Source: Promicromonospora sp. MEB111
GTDB taxonomy: Bacteria; Actinomycetota; Actinomycetes; Actinomycetales; Cellulomonadaceae
Reading direction: 5' to 3'
NCBI RefSeq assembly: GCF_030209445.1
Contig: NZ_JARVSD010000009.1
Coordinates: forward strand, 62,001-126,000
DNA length: 64,000 nt
Shown: one piece after another, positions 31,941 to 40,268 of the stretch
How the letters are laid out: every line of letters begins with the position of its first letter
Numbering within the stretch: position 1 is the stretch's first letter
Notes under the pieces: generated by a model
Told to the model about the DNA's origin: nothing
Seen by the model: the letters and a program-made list of their open reading frames with translations, nothing else
Database searches by the model: none
Made by a program: the position numbers and the translations under genes

Positions 31941-33038
31941 TCAGCCGATGCCAGCGCCCTCGGCGTCCGGGGTGAGCACCCGGGCCGCGAGCTGGGCCTG
32001 GACGCTCAGCTCGGCGGCCTTGAACGCGTGCTCCTGGGTCATCGCGTTCTCGGTGCGCTCGAGGCAGTCGAGGATGAGCCGGCCGAAGTACGGGTAGCCC
32101 ACGTTCCCCTTGGCGACGAGGTGGTGCTCGCCGTCGCCGTTGGCCAGGAACACATGCCCGGGGCCCTCGTCGGTGCCCACGTTCACGTACTTGCGCAGCT
32201 CGATGTAGCCCTCGGTGCCGAGGATGAACGTGCGCCCGTCGCCCCAGGTGCTCAGGCCGTCGGGAGTGAACCAGTCGACCCGGCAGTAGCCCGCCGCGCC
32301 GTTGTCCATGACGATGTTGGCCTCGCCGAAGTCGTCCAGCTCCGGGTGATCCGGGTGGTTGTAGTTCGCGATGGCGGCGTGCGTCACCTGCGCGTCCTTG
32401 GCGCCCGCGTAGTGCAGCATCTGCTCGAAGTTGTGGCTGCCGATGTCGCACAGGATGCCGCCGTACTTGTCCTTCTCGAAGAACCAGTCGGGGCGGCCGG
32501 TGCCGAGGCGGTGCGGGCCGAGGCCCATGACCTGCAGCACGCGGCCGATCGAGCCGCGCTCGACGAGCTGGTCGGCCAGGACCGCCGCCTCGACGTGGAT
32601 GCGCTCGGAGTAGTAGACGGCGTACTTGCGGCCGGTCCGCGCGGTGGCCTCCCGGGCCGCCGCGAGCTGGTCGAGAGTGGTCAGCGGGGCCTTGTCCGTG
32701 AAGTAGTCCTTGCCCGCCTCGATGGCGCGCAGTCCCAGGGCGCAGCGCTCGGAGGTGACGGCGGCGCCGGCGACCAGCCGCACCTCGTCGTCGTCGAACA
32801 CCTCGTCCTCGCTGCGCGCCACGCGCACGTCCGGGAACTTGGCGCGGAACGCCTCCACCTTGGCCGGGTCCGGGTCGTACACCCACTTCACGGTGCCGCC
32901 CGCGGCCTGGAGGCCCTCGGCCATGCCGTAGATGTGGCCGTGGTCCAGCCGGACCGCGGCGAAGGGGAAGTCGCCCGCGCTCACCACGGGGTCGGGTACC
33001 GGCTCGGGTGCGTAGCTAGCACCGCTGCTCGCGTTCAT
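31941..33038 (-). CDS. Gfo/Idh/MocA-family oxidoreductase
   Basis: 365 residues from ATG 33038. The N-terminal dinucleotide fold is a little irregular (AAVRLDHGHIYGMAEGLQAAGG in place of the usual GxGxxG), and the family EKP motif is replaced by TDKAPL, but the C-terminal GFO_IDH_MocA fold with YYSERIHVEAAVLADQLVERG and GGILCDIGSHNFEQMLHY is clear. It probably oxidises or epimerises a sugar or inositol derivative with NAD(P). TGATG coupling to the preceding oxidoreductase gene shows one operon, under the LacI regulator next to it. Confidence 0.88.
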   Translation of the reverse strand: MNASSGASYAPEPVPDPVVSAGDFPFAAVRLDHGHIYGMAEGLQAAGGTVKWVYDPDPAKVEAFRAKFPDVRVARSEDEVFDDDEVRLVAGAAVTSERCALGLRAIEAGKDYFTDKAPLTTLDQLAAAREATARTGRKYAVYYSERIHVEAAVLADQLVERGSIGRVLQVMGLGPHRLGTGRPDWFFEKDKYGGILCDIGSHNFEQMLHYAGAKDAQVTHAAIANYNHPDHPELDDFGEANIVMDNGAAGYCRVDWFTPDGLSTWGDGRTFILGTEGYIELRKYVNVGTDEGPGHVFLANGDGEHHLVAKGNVGYPYFGRLILDCLERTENAMTQEHAFKAAELSVQAQLAARVLTPDAEGAGIG

Positions 33039-34207
33039 CAGATCGCCTCCTGGCTGCTGCCGACGGTGATCGCGCCGGGCAGGTCGCCCACCGACGCGGT
33101 CTTCTCGAAGAAGTGGGGCGCACGTGCCACCAGTGTGCCCGTGCGGTAGTACGGGTCGTCGGGCCGCAGCGGCAGGTCCACCGTGCGCCGCTCGATCCCG
33201 GCCTGGTAGATCGCGGTCACCAGCTCCACGGCGCGGCGCCCGTCGGCGCCGGTGACGGCGGGCTCGCGGCGCTCCCGTACGGCGGCGAGCGTGTCGCCGA
33301 TCTGCCCGTTGTGACCCTCGTGCGCCAGCGGCTCCCGGGCCGCGGCCAGCGCCTCGATCTCCGCGACGCGCTCGGCGTTGCCGCCGCCGGGGGCGGGGAA
33401 GCCGTTGGGGGAGGCGGCCGAGGCCACCACCTTCCACGGCTGCGAGACGCGGGCCTCCCGGCCCTGCACGACGATCGCCTGCTCCTCGCCGTGGTGCACC
33501 ACGGAGCTCGTCACCTCGGCCAGCGCCCGGTCGTACTGGAGCACGGCGACGGACAGGTCCTCGACCTCCGCGTTCTCGTGCGCGGCATTGGTCAGCACGG
33601 CCGTGACGGCGCGGGGCGCGCCGAGCATCCACTGGGTCAGGTCGAGGTGGTGGATCGCGTGGTTCAGGGTGCAGCCGCCGCCCTCGGACTCCCACGTGCC
33701 GCGCCACCACAGGTCGTAGTAGGCCGTGCCGCGCCACCATGCCGAGTTCACCTGGACGTGCGAGACCGGTCCGGCCAGGCCGGAGTCCAGCACCTCCTTG
33801 AGCGTGGCCATGTCGTTCCGGAAGCGGTTCTGCGCCACGACGGACAGCACGCGGCCGTGCTCGGCGGCGGCCGCGATCATCGCGTCGCACTCCTCCAGCG
33901 AGGGCGCCATCGGCTTCTCGACCAGCACGTCCACCCCGGCCCGCAGCGCGGTGACCGTCAGCTCCGCGTGGGTCGACGGCGGCGTCGTGATGCTCACCAG
34001 GTCGAGGTCCGGCTCGGCGGCCAGCAGCTCCTCGATGCTCCCGTAGGCCCGCGCACCGGGCACCTGGAGCCGCGCGCGCTGCTCGGCGGCCTTGCCCGGG
34101 ACGATGTCGCAGACGGCGACGACCTCGCACTCCTGCGCGAAGCGGCGGTATCCCTCGGCGTGCGCACCTGCGATACCGCCGGTCCCGACGATGCCGATCT
34201 TGAGCAT
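33038..34207 (-). CDS. Gfo/Idh/MocA-family oxidoreductase
   Basis: 389 residues, ATG 34207 behind GGAGG. It begins with a classical Rossmann motif (KIGIVGTGGIAGAHAEGYRR) and carries the EKP motif (VLVEKPMAP) that places lysine at the active site, then GGGCTLNHAIHHLDLTQWML in the C-terminal domain with the usual catalytic His. It is a sugar, inositol or similar NAD(P)-dependent dehydrogenase; no transporter is nearby to indicate the substrate. First gene of a two-gene operon controlled by a palindromic LacI-type operator. Confidence 0.92.
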   Translation of the reverse strand: MLKIGIVGTGGIAGAHAEGYRRFAQECEVVAVCDIVPGKAAEQRARLQVPGARAYGSIEELLAAEPDLDLVSITTPPSTHAELTVTALRAGVDVLVEKPMAPSLEECDAMIAAAAEHGRVLSVVAQNRFRNDMATLKEVLDSGLAGPVSHVQVNSAWWRGTAYYDLWWRGTWESEGGGCTLNHAIHHLDLTQWMLGAPRAVTAVLTNAAHENAEVEDLSVAVLQYDRALAEVTSSVVHHGEEQAIVVQGREARVSQPWKVVASAASPNGFPAPGGGNAERVAEIEALAAAREPLAHEGHNGQIGDTLAAVRERREPAVTGADGRRAVELVTAIYQAGIERRTVDLPLRPDDPYYRTGTLVARAPHFFEKTASVGDLPGAITVGSSQEAI

Positions 34208-34271
34208 GCTTCCTCCGGTTGGACGACGGCGTCACGACGCCGACCAGCGGAACGGTGCGACGTCGCAGATC

Positions 34272-34289
34272 GCATCATACGTATGATGC
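34272..34289. promoter_or_regulatory. LacI-family operator
   Basis: GCATCATAC followed at once by GTATGATGC: a perfect 18-base palindrome with the central CG typical of LacI-family sites. It lies 65 bases upstream of the oxidoreductase operon and 55 bases beyond the lacI-type gene stop, in an A/T-rich patch. Confidence 0.85.
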
Positions 34290-34343
34290 AACGGTTCAAC
34301 ATCGTCATGTCCGGTGCTCGGGATGTCAAGGGCCGGTCTGCCG

Positions 34344-35351
34344 TCAGGGGACGACGGCGGGCGTGAGCGCCCCCGTCGACTCCCGCCACACGACGCGCTG
34401 GAGCGGCGCCGTGTGCGCGGGGGGCTCCTCGTGCCGCACCGCCGCGACGAGCCGGCGCATCGCGCGCCGTCCGGCCTCGACGAAGTCCACGGGGATCGTG
34501 GTGAGCGAGGGCGTCGTGAACGCGCTGAAGTCGGCGTCGTCCCAGCCGGTGACGACCAGGTCGCCCGGGACGGACCAGCCGCGCTCCGCCGCCCCGCGCA
34601 GCACGCCGAGCGCCACGTAGTCGTTGGCCGCGATCACGGCGAGCGGCGGGGCGTCGTCGGGCAGGGCGAGCATGGCCTCCCGGCCCGACTCGGGGGACCA
34701 GGCGCTGCCGACGACGCCGAGCGACTCGACGCCGAGGCGTTCGACCTCCGCGAGGTAGACGTCGCGCCGGGAGCGGGCCGAGGCGAAGTGCTCGGGTCCG
34801 GCCACGTGCAGGAACCGGCGGTGGCCGGCCGCGACCAGCGCCGAGATCACGGTGCCGAGCAGGCCCGCGTCGGCGAGCTCGCCGGTGGTGCGCAGCTGCT
34901 CGTCCAGGGCCGTCTCGGCCACGACCGGTGCGGAGTCCTCGTCGAGGGTGAGCGCGTCCGGGACCACGGGCAGGAACGTCAGCACCCCCTCGACCTGGCC
35001 GCTCCGGGCCAGGTCGACGACGCGCTCGGTGCGGGCCTCGGCGGTCCCGTCGACGCTGTGGGTGTCCACGGCGTAGCCCGCCTCGGCGGCGACCTCCGCC
35101 GCGCCGGTGAGCATGCGCAGCCGGTTGTCCACCGTCACGCCGGTGACCACGGCGAGCCGGCCCGAGCGCTGGGTGCGCATCGACCGCGCCGCGAGGTTGG
35201 GGCGGTAGCCCATGGACGCCGCGACCGCCAGCACGTGCTCGCGGGTCCGGGGCGCGATGGTGCCCTTGCCGGACAGGGCGTAGCTGACCGTCGACTGCGA
35301 GACCCCCGCGGCGCGCGCGACGTCGTGGCTGGTGGGCTGGCGGGCTGACAT
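34344..35351 (-). CDS. LacI-family transcriptional regulator
   Basis: 335 residues from ATG 35351; a longer reading from 35387 is less likely. The helix-turn-helix and hinge (TSHDVARAAGVSQSTVSYAL, then AARSMRTQRSGRLAVV) and the periplasmic-binding-protein-like effector domain (LAVIAANDYVALGVLRGA, LTTIPVDFVEAGRRAMRRL) are complete. It binds a sugar-like inducer. The perfect palindrome between it and the two oxidoreductase genes is its probable operator. It ends 55 bases before that operator. Confidence 0.93.
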   Translation of the reverse strand: MSARQPTSHDVARAAGVSQSTVSYALSGKGTIAPRTREHVLAVAASMGYRPNLAARSMRTQRSGRLAVVTGVTVDNRLRMLTGAAEVAAEAGYAVDTHSVDGTAEARTERVVDLARSGQVEGVLTFLPVVPDALTLDEDSAPVVAETALDEQLRTTGELADAGLLGTVISALVAAGHRRFLHVAGPEHFASARSRRDVYLAEVERLGVESLGVVGSAWSPESGREAMLALPDDAPPLAVIAANDYVALGVLRGAAERGWSVPGDLVVTGWDDADFSAFTTPSLTTIPVDFVEAGRRAMRRLVAAVRHEEPPAHTAPLQRVVWRESTGALTPAVVP

Positions 35352-35386
35352 CGACACAGTGTCCCCTCTCGCCGCGACCGGCCGCA

Positions 35387-35896
35387 TCAGCTCGCCGGCG
35401 CCGCCGGTGCCGGGCCCGCGGGCACCGGCTCCTCGAACACCAGCAGCGTGTGGGTGTTCACGATGCCGTTCATGCCCTGGATCTGGTCCAGGATCAGGTG
35501 CCGCAGGTCGGCGTTGTCGCGGGCGCGGACGAGCAGGACGAGGTCGAACTCCCCGCCGACCAGCCCGATGTGCTCGACGCCGCGCAGGGTGCGCAGCTCC
35601 TCACGGACCGAGCGCCACTGCGCCTGGTCCAGGTTGACCGTCACGTAGGCCGACGTGCCCAGCCCGGCCAGCACCGGGTCGATCTCCGCGCGGTAGCCGC
35701 GGATCACCCCGGTGGACTCCAGGCGCTGCACGCGCACGTAGGCGTTGGCCCGCGAGATGTGCAGCTTCTCGGCGAGCGTCCGCATGGACATCCGCCCGTC
35801 CCGGCGCAGCTCGTCGATGATGCGCCGGTCGACGTCGTCGAGGCCCGCTGCCACTTGTCTCGCCACCACGCCCTCAGGCCCTTCTGTGCTGGACAT
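35387..35896 (-). CDS. Lrp/AsnC-family regulator (BkdR-like)
   Basis: 169 residues, ATG 35896. An N-terminal helix-turn-helix (RRIIDELRRDGRMSMRTLAEKLHISRANAYVRVQRLE in the family pattern) is followed by the RAM/AsnC ligand domain (VEHIGLVGGEFDLVLLVRARD). Lrp-type regulators bind amino acids and often control branched-chain keto acid dehydrogenase genes, which here start divergently about 110 bases away. That makes it a good candidate for the regulator of the E1/E2 operon. Confidence 0.92.
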   Translation of the reverse strand: MSSTEGPEGVVARQVAAGLDDVDRRIIDELRRDGRMSMRTLAEKLHISRANAYVRVQRLESTGVIRGYRAEIDPVLAGLGTSAYVTVNLDQAQWRSVREELRTLRGVEHIGLVGGEFDLVLLVRARDNADLRHLILDQIQGMNGIVNTHTLLVFEEPVPAGPAPAAPAS

Positions 35897-35929
35897 TTGG
35901 ATCGTGTGACCCGGTCATGACTGGACGGG

Positions 35930-36006
35930 TTCTCGGATCCTCGCCGTTGATGGAATCCGAATGGAACTTTGACCAGTATATCTACATGGTGATCAACGAA
36001 GATCTC
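35930..36006. promoter_or_regulatory. A/T-rich regulatory region between lrp-type gene and 2-oxoacid dehydrogenase operon
   Basis: This stretch (GGAATCCGAATGGAACTTTG, then ACCAGTATATCTACATGG) is much richer in A/T than its surroundings, as Lrp-family sites are. TATATC at about 35976-35981 is a possible -10 box for the plus-strand operon, which would put the first usable start at 36007. Confidence 0.5.
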
Positions 36007-37095
36007 ATGCTGCCGTCCCGCGAGCCGGTCATGCTCCTCGACCCGGACGGCCGGCCCACGGTCGACGACACGGCCGCGCTGCCCGCGGCCGACGACCTGC
36101 TCCGCGGGCTCGCGGGCATGGTCACCGCCCGCCGCTTCAACGAGCAGGCCTCGGTGCTCGTGCGGCAGGGGCGGCTGGCCGTCTACCCGTCGTCGTACGG
36201 GCAGGAGGCCTGCCAGGTCGCGGCCGCGCAGGTGCTTGACGACGAGGACTGGCTCTTCCCGACCTACCGTGACACCGCGGCCGCCGTGACGCGCGGCGTG
36301 GACCCGGTCGAGGTGCTCGGCCTGCTCAAGGGCGACTGGCACTCGGGGTACGACCCGTACGAGCGCCGCGTCGCGCCTCTCGCGACGCCGCTCGCCACGC
36401 AGCTCCCGCACGCCGTGGGGGTGGCGCACGCGGCGCGGCTGCGCGGGGAGTCCACCGTGGTGCTGGCGATGTGCGGCGACGGCGCCACGAGCGAGGGCGA
36501 CTTCCACGAGGCGCTGAACTTCGCCGCCGTCTTTCGGGTACCGGTCGTCTTCTTCGTGCAGAACAACCAGTACGCGATCTCGGTGCCGCTGTCCCGGCAG
36601 ACGGTCGCGCCGTCGCTGGCGCACAAGGGCGTGGGCTACGGCGTGCCCGGCGAGCAGGTGGACGGCAACGACCTCGCGGCCCTGCTGCACGTCCTGTCCG
36701 CGGCGGTCGGGCGGGCGCGGGCCGGGGAGGGACCGCAGCTCGTCGAGGGCCGCACCTACCGCATGCAGGCCCACACCAACGCCGACGACGCGACCCGCTA
36801 CCGCGGTGACGACGAGGTCGCGGCCTGGGCGGCCAAGGACCCGCTGTTGCGGCTGGACGCCTACCTGCGCGGGGCGGGCCTGCTCGACGACGCGCGCGCC
36901 GCGGCCCACGCCGACGCCGCCGAGCGGCTCGCGCGGCACACCCGGGACGGCATCGCCGTGGATGTCGTGCCGGACCCCGAGGACCTGTTCCGCTTCGTCT
37001 ACTCCACGCCGACGCCGCAGCTCGTGGAGCAGCTCGCCCTGGTCCGGGACGAGCTGAGCCGTGACGAGCCGAGCCGAGAGGAGACGCCCCGATGA
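36007..37095 (+). CDS. 2-oxoacid dehydrogenase E1 component, alpha subunit
   Basis: 362 residues from ATG 36007 (GAAGA upstream); ATGs at 35986 and 35917 lie in or before the promoter region and are less likely. The thiamine-diphosphate motif GDGATSEGDFHEALNFAA with VQNN is complete, and RRFNEQASVLVRQGRLAVY is the typical N-terminal block. It decarboxylates a 2-oxo acid (branched-chain, or an aryl one such as phenylpyruvate) and passes the acyl group to E2. Cytosolic complex with the next two genes, all overlapping by 4 bases. Confidence 0.9.
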   Translation: MLPSREPVMLLDPDGRPTVDDTAALPAADDLLRGLAGMVTARRFNEQASVLVRQGRLAVYPSSYGQEACQVAAAQVLDDEDWLFPTYRDTAAAVTRGVDPVEVLGLLKGDWHSGYDPYERRVAPLATPLATQLPHAVGVAHAARLRGESTVVLAMCGDGATSEGDFHEALNFAAVFRVPVVFFVQNNQYAISVPLSRQTVAPSLAHKGVGYGVPGEQVDGNDLAALLHVLSAAVGRARAGEGPQLVEGRTYRMQAHTNADDATRYRGDDEVAAWAAKDPLLRLDAYLRGAGLLDDARAAAHADAAERLARHTRDGIAVDVVPDPEDLFRFVYSTPTPQLVEQLALVRDELSRDEPSREETPR

Positions 37096-38102
37096 CCACC
37101 ACCAGCCCCGCGGTGGAGCGCGAGACGCTCAGCACCGCCCAGGCGATCAACCGGGCGCTGCGCGACGCGCTGGCCGAGGATCCCACGGTGCTCGTGCTCG
37201 GCGAGGACGTCGGCCCCCTCGGCGGCGTCTTCCGGGTGACCGACGGGCTCACCGCCGAGTTCGGCGAGGACCGCTGCTTCGACACCCCGCTCGCCGAGGC
37301 CGGCATCGCCGGCTTCGCCGTCGGCCTGGCGATGAACGGCATGCGGCCGGTGATCGAGATGCAGTTCGACGCCTTCGCGTACCCCGCCTTCGAGCAGGTG
37401 GTCAGCCACATCGCGAAGATGCGGAACCGGACCCGCGGCCGCGTCGAGCTGCCCCTGGTCATCCGGGTCCCGTACGCCGGCGGCGTGGGCGGCGTCGAGC
37501 ACCACAGCGACTCGTCGGAGGCCTACTACGCGCACACGCCCGGGCTGCACGTCGTCGCGCCGTCGAACCCCTCGGACGCCTACTGGCTCCTGCGCGAGGC
37601 GATCGCCTCGCCCGACCCCGTGGTCTTCCTCGAACCGAAGAAGCTCTACTGGGCCAAGGGCGAGGTGGCCCTGGCGGACGGCGGCGGGCCGGGCATCGGC
37701 ACGGCCGTCGTGCGCCGTCCGGGCACCGACGCCACCCTCATCGCCTACGGCCCGTCCGTGCCGGTCGCGCTGGAGGCAGCCGAGGCGGCCGCGCGCGACG
37801 GCCGCAGCCTCCAGGTCGTCGACCTGCGCTCGATCGTCCCGTTCGACGACGCCGGGGTCTGCGCGGCCGTGGAGTCGACCGGGCGTGCCGTCGTGATCGC
37901 CGAGGCGGCCGGGTTCGCCAGCGTCGCCTCCGAGATCGCGGCCCGGGTGGGCGAGCGCTGCTTCCACTCGCTGGCAGCGCCCGTCCGGCGCGTCACGGGC
38001 TTCGACATCCCCTACCCGCCGCCCAAGCTGGAGCACCTCCAGCTCCCGTCCGTCGACCGGATCCTCGACGCCGTCGACGACCTGCAGTGGGAGGACGCAT
38101 GA
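37092..38102 (+). CDS. 2-oxoacid dehydrogenase E1 component, beta subunit
   Basis: 336 residues. TAQAINRALRDALAEDPTVLVLGEDVG is the standard opening, and FDTPLAEAGIAGFAVGLAMNG and RVPYAGGVGGVEHHSDSSEAY carry the active-site histidine region of E1beta. It forms the alpha2-beta2 E1 with the preceding gene, coupled by an ATGA overlap on each side. The branched-chain versus pyruvate preference cannot be told by eye; the neighbouring Lrp-type regulator favours branched-chain or aromatic keto acids. Confidence 0.93.
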   Translation: MTTTSPAVERETLSTAQAINRALRDALAEDPTVLVLGEDVGPLGGVFRVTDGLTAEFGEDRCFDTPLAEAGIAGFAVGLAMNGMRPVIEMQFDAFAYPAFEQVVSHIAKMRNRTRGRVELPLVIRVPYAGGVGGVEHHSDSSEAYYAHTPGLHVVAPSNPSDAYWLLREAIASPDPVVFLEPKKLYWAKGEVALADGGGPGIGTAVVRRPGTDATLIAYGPSVPVALEAAEAAARDGRSLQVVDLRSIVPFDDAGVCAAVESTGRAVVIAEAAGFASVASEIAARVGERCFHSLAAPVRRVTGFDIPYPPPKLEHLQLPSVDRILDAVDDLQWEDA

Positions 38103-39472
38103 CCAGCACCACGACCGAGCAGACCTTCCTCCTGCCCGACCTCGGCGAGGGCCTGACCGAGGCCGAGGTGGTGCAGTGGCTGGTCGCCGAGGGTGACGTC
38201 GTGACCATGGACCAGCCGGTGGTGGAGGTCGAGACCGCCAAGTCCGTGGTCGAGGTGCCGTGCCCGTACGCCGGCCGGGTGGGCGTGCTGCACGCGGCCG
38301 AGGGGGAGTGCGTCGAGGTGGGCAGGCCGCTGATCACGATCTCGGCCGACCTGGAGCCGGAGCCTGACCCCGACCCGGAGCCTGACCCCCAGCCCGACCC
38401 CCAGGCAGAGGCCTACCGCACCGAGGAGCAGGCCGGGTCGGGGAACGTGCTGGTCGGGTACGGGACGTCCGCGCATCCCGGCGCGGGGCGGCGGCGTCGG
38501 CCCCGCGGGACGCGGCCCGCTGCGCTCGCCGTGCCTGCCGTGGTCGCGGCACCGGCCGACGACGGCGTCGCGAACCCCGAGCCCCCGCACGACAGCAGCC
38601 CGGTCCGCGTGATCTCCCCGATCGTCCGGCGGCTGGCCCGCGAGGCGGGCCTGGACCTCGCCGCGATCCCGCCGACGGGCGCGGGCGGGACCGTCACCCG
38701 GTCGGACGTGCGCGCCGCGGTCGAGCGGGCACGGGCCGCCTCGGCACCGAGCCCGGCTGCCGCCGTCGCCCCGGCCGCCCCCGGCGAGCACCGGATCCCG
38801 CTCAGCGGCTTCCGGCGGGCGGCGTCCCGGGTGCTCTCGCGCAGCCGCGCGGAGATCCCGGAGGCGACCGTCTGGGTCGACGTCGACGCCACCGCGCTCT
38901 GGGAGCTGCGCGAGGCCACCCGCACGCCCGACGACCCCGGGCCCGGGCTGCTGGCCCACATCGCGCGGTTCGTCGTCGCCGGCCTGGAGGCCTATCCGGT
39001 GCTCAACGCGCGGCTCGACACCGAGCGCGACGAGATCGTCGTGTCCGACGCCGTCAACCTCGGCATCGCCGTCCAGGGCGAGACCGGGCTCGTCGCCCCG
39101 GCCGTGCTCGGCGCGGACTCGATGACCACGCGCGAGCTCGACACGGCCCTGCGCGACCTCACCGCCCGGGCCCGGGTCGGGAGGTCCACGCCCGGGGAGC
39201 TCAGCGGCGGCACGTTCACGCTGAACAACTACGGCAGCCTCGGGGTGGACGGCAGCGCCGCGATCATCAACCACCCGCAGGTCGCGATCCTGGGCTTCGG
39301 CCGGATCATCGACCGGCCCTGGGTGGTCGACGGCCAGATCGTGCCGCGCAAGATCACCCAGATGTCCTTCGTCTTCGACCACCGGGTCTGCGACGGCGGC
39401 ACGGCGGCGGCCTTCATGCGCACGGTCGCGGACGCGATCGAGAACCCGCTCCCGGCGATCGTCCGCCTGTGA
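38099..39472 (+). CDS. dihydrolipoamide acyltransferase E2 component
   Basis: 457 residues. One N-terminal lipoyl domain with the lipoylated K48 (VEVETAKSVVEV), a Glu/Asp/Pro linker, a peripheral-subunit-binding domain (VRVISPIVRRLAREAGLDL), a second linker and the catalytic acyltransferase domain ending in H428-x-x-x-D432-G (FDHRVCDGG). It accepts the acyl group from E1 and transfers it to CoA. The E3 lipoamide dehydrogenase is not in the window and must be supplied from elsewhere. Confidence 0.93.
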   Translation: MTSTTTEQTFLLPDLGEGLTEAEVVQWLVAEGDVVTMDQPVVEVETAKSVVEVPCPYAGRVGVLHAAEGECVEVGRPLITISADLEPEPDPDPEPDPQPDPQAEAYRTEEQAGSGNVLVGYGTSAHPGAGRRRRPRGTRPAALAVPAVVAAPADDGVANPEPPHDSSPVRVISPIVRRLAREAGLDLAAIPPTGAGGTVTRSDVRAAVERARAASAPSPAAAVAPAAPGEHRIPLSGFRRAASRVLSRSRAEIPEATVWVDVDATALWELREATRTPDDPGPGLLAHIARFVVAGLEAYPVLNARLDTERDEIVVSDAVNLGIAVQGETGLVAPAVLGADSMTTRELDTALRDLTARARVGRSTPGELSGGTFTLNNYGSLGVDGSAAIINHPQVAILGFGRIIDRPWVVDGQIVPRKITQMSFVFDHRVCDGGTAAAFMRTVADAIENPLPAIVRL

Positions 39473-39497
39473 CCCCGTGCCACCAGGAACGTCCAGG

Positions 39498-40268
39498 TCA
39501 CCGGCCCGTGAACGTGGGGCGCCGCTTCTCCTGGAAGGCGGCGAAGCCCTCCCGGTAGTCGTCGGTCAGGCTGAGGTCGCCCTGCGCCTCGCTCTCGTGG
39601 GCCACGGCGGCCCAGAACGCGATCCGTTCGTCACGGAGCTCGGTGACCAGGCGCTTGGAGGCGAGGAAGGCGCTCGTCGCCCCGCGCGCGACCTGCTCGA
39701 CCCGGTCGCGCGTGAACCCGAGCAGCTCCGGGCCGGGCACGGCCCGGGAGAAGAGGCCGGCGGCGACCGCCTCGGCCCCGCTCATCAGCTCGCCCGTATA
39801 GACCAGGTCGAGCGCGCGGTGCGCGCCCAGGCGCTCGACGAAGAGCGCGTGCCCGCCCGAGTCGAGCGTCGCCCCGAGGTTCGCGAACGGCGAGCCCACC
39901 TTGGCGTCGTCGGCCACGTAGACGACGTCGGTGGCGATCAGCAGGCCCAGCCCCACACCCAGGCAGGCGCCGTGCGCCGCGGCGAACGTCGGCGCCGGGA
40001 ACGCGGCCATGCGCCACAGCAGCGGGGTCACCCGGTTGCGGAGGTAGCCCAGCGCGTCGTCCGTCGCCGGGTCGACCCCCGAGATGTCCCGGCCGGCGCA
40101 GAACGCCCGGCCCTCGCCCCGCAGGAGCAGCGCCCGCACGCCGGCGGCCTCCGCCTGCCGGTAGGCGTCGTCCAGCTCGGCGAGCCCGGCCTCGTCCAGG
40201 GCGTTCAGCCGGCCGGGCGCGTCGAGCACCACCTCGGCGATCTCGTCCTCGATCGTGAGCGTGATCAT
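39498..40268 (-). CDS. paaG: enoyl-CoA hydratase/isomerase, PaaG-like
   Basis: 256 residues from ATG 40268, overlapping the paaE stop by 4 bases. Crotonase landmarks FCAGRDISG and THGACLGVGLGLLIATDVVYVAD-type oxyanion block (AAHGACLGVGLGL), with SPFANLGATLDSGG at the second site. Being last in the paaABCDE operon it most likely acts as the ring 1,2-epoxyphenylacetyl-CoA isomerase (oxepin-forming) step. The specific reaction rests on its position rather than on a diagnostic motif, so PaaB/other crotonase roles remain possible. Confidence 0.78.
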   Translation of the reverse strand: MITLTIEDEIAEVVLDAPGRLNALDEAGLAELDDAYRQAEAAGVRALLLRGEGRAFCAGRDISGVDPATDDALGYLRNRVTPLLWRMAAFPAPTFAAAHGACLGVGLGLLIATDVVYVADDAKVGSPFANLGATLDSGGHALFVERLGAHRALDLVYTGELMSGAEAVAAGLFSRAVPGPELLGFTRDRVEQVARGATSAFLASKRLVTELRDERIAFWAAVAHESEAQGDLSLTDDYREGFAAFQEKRRPTFTGR

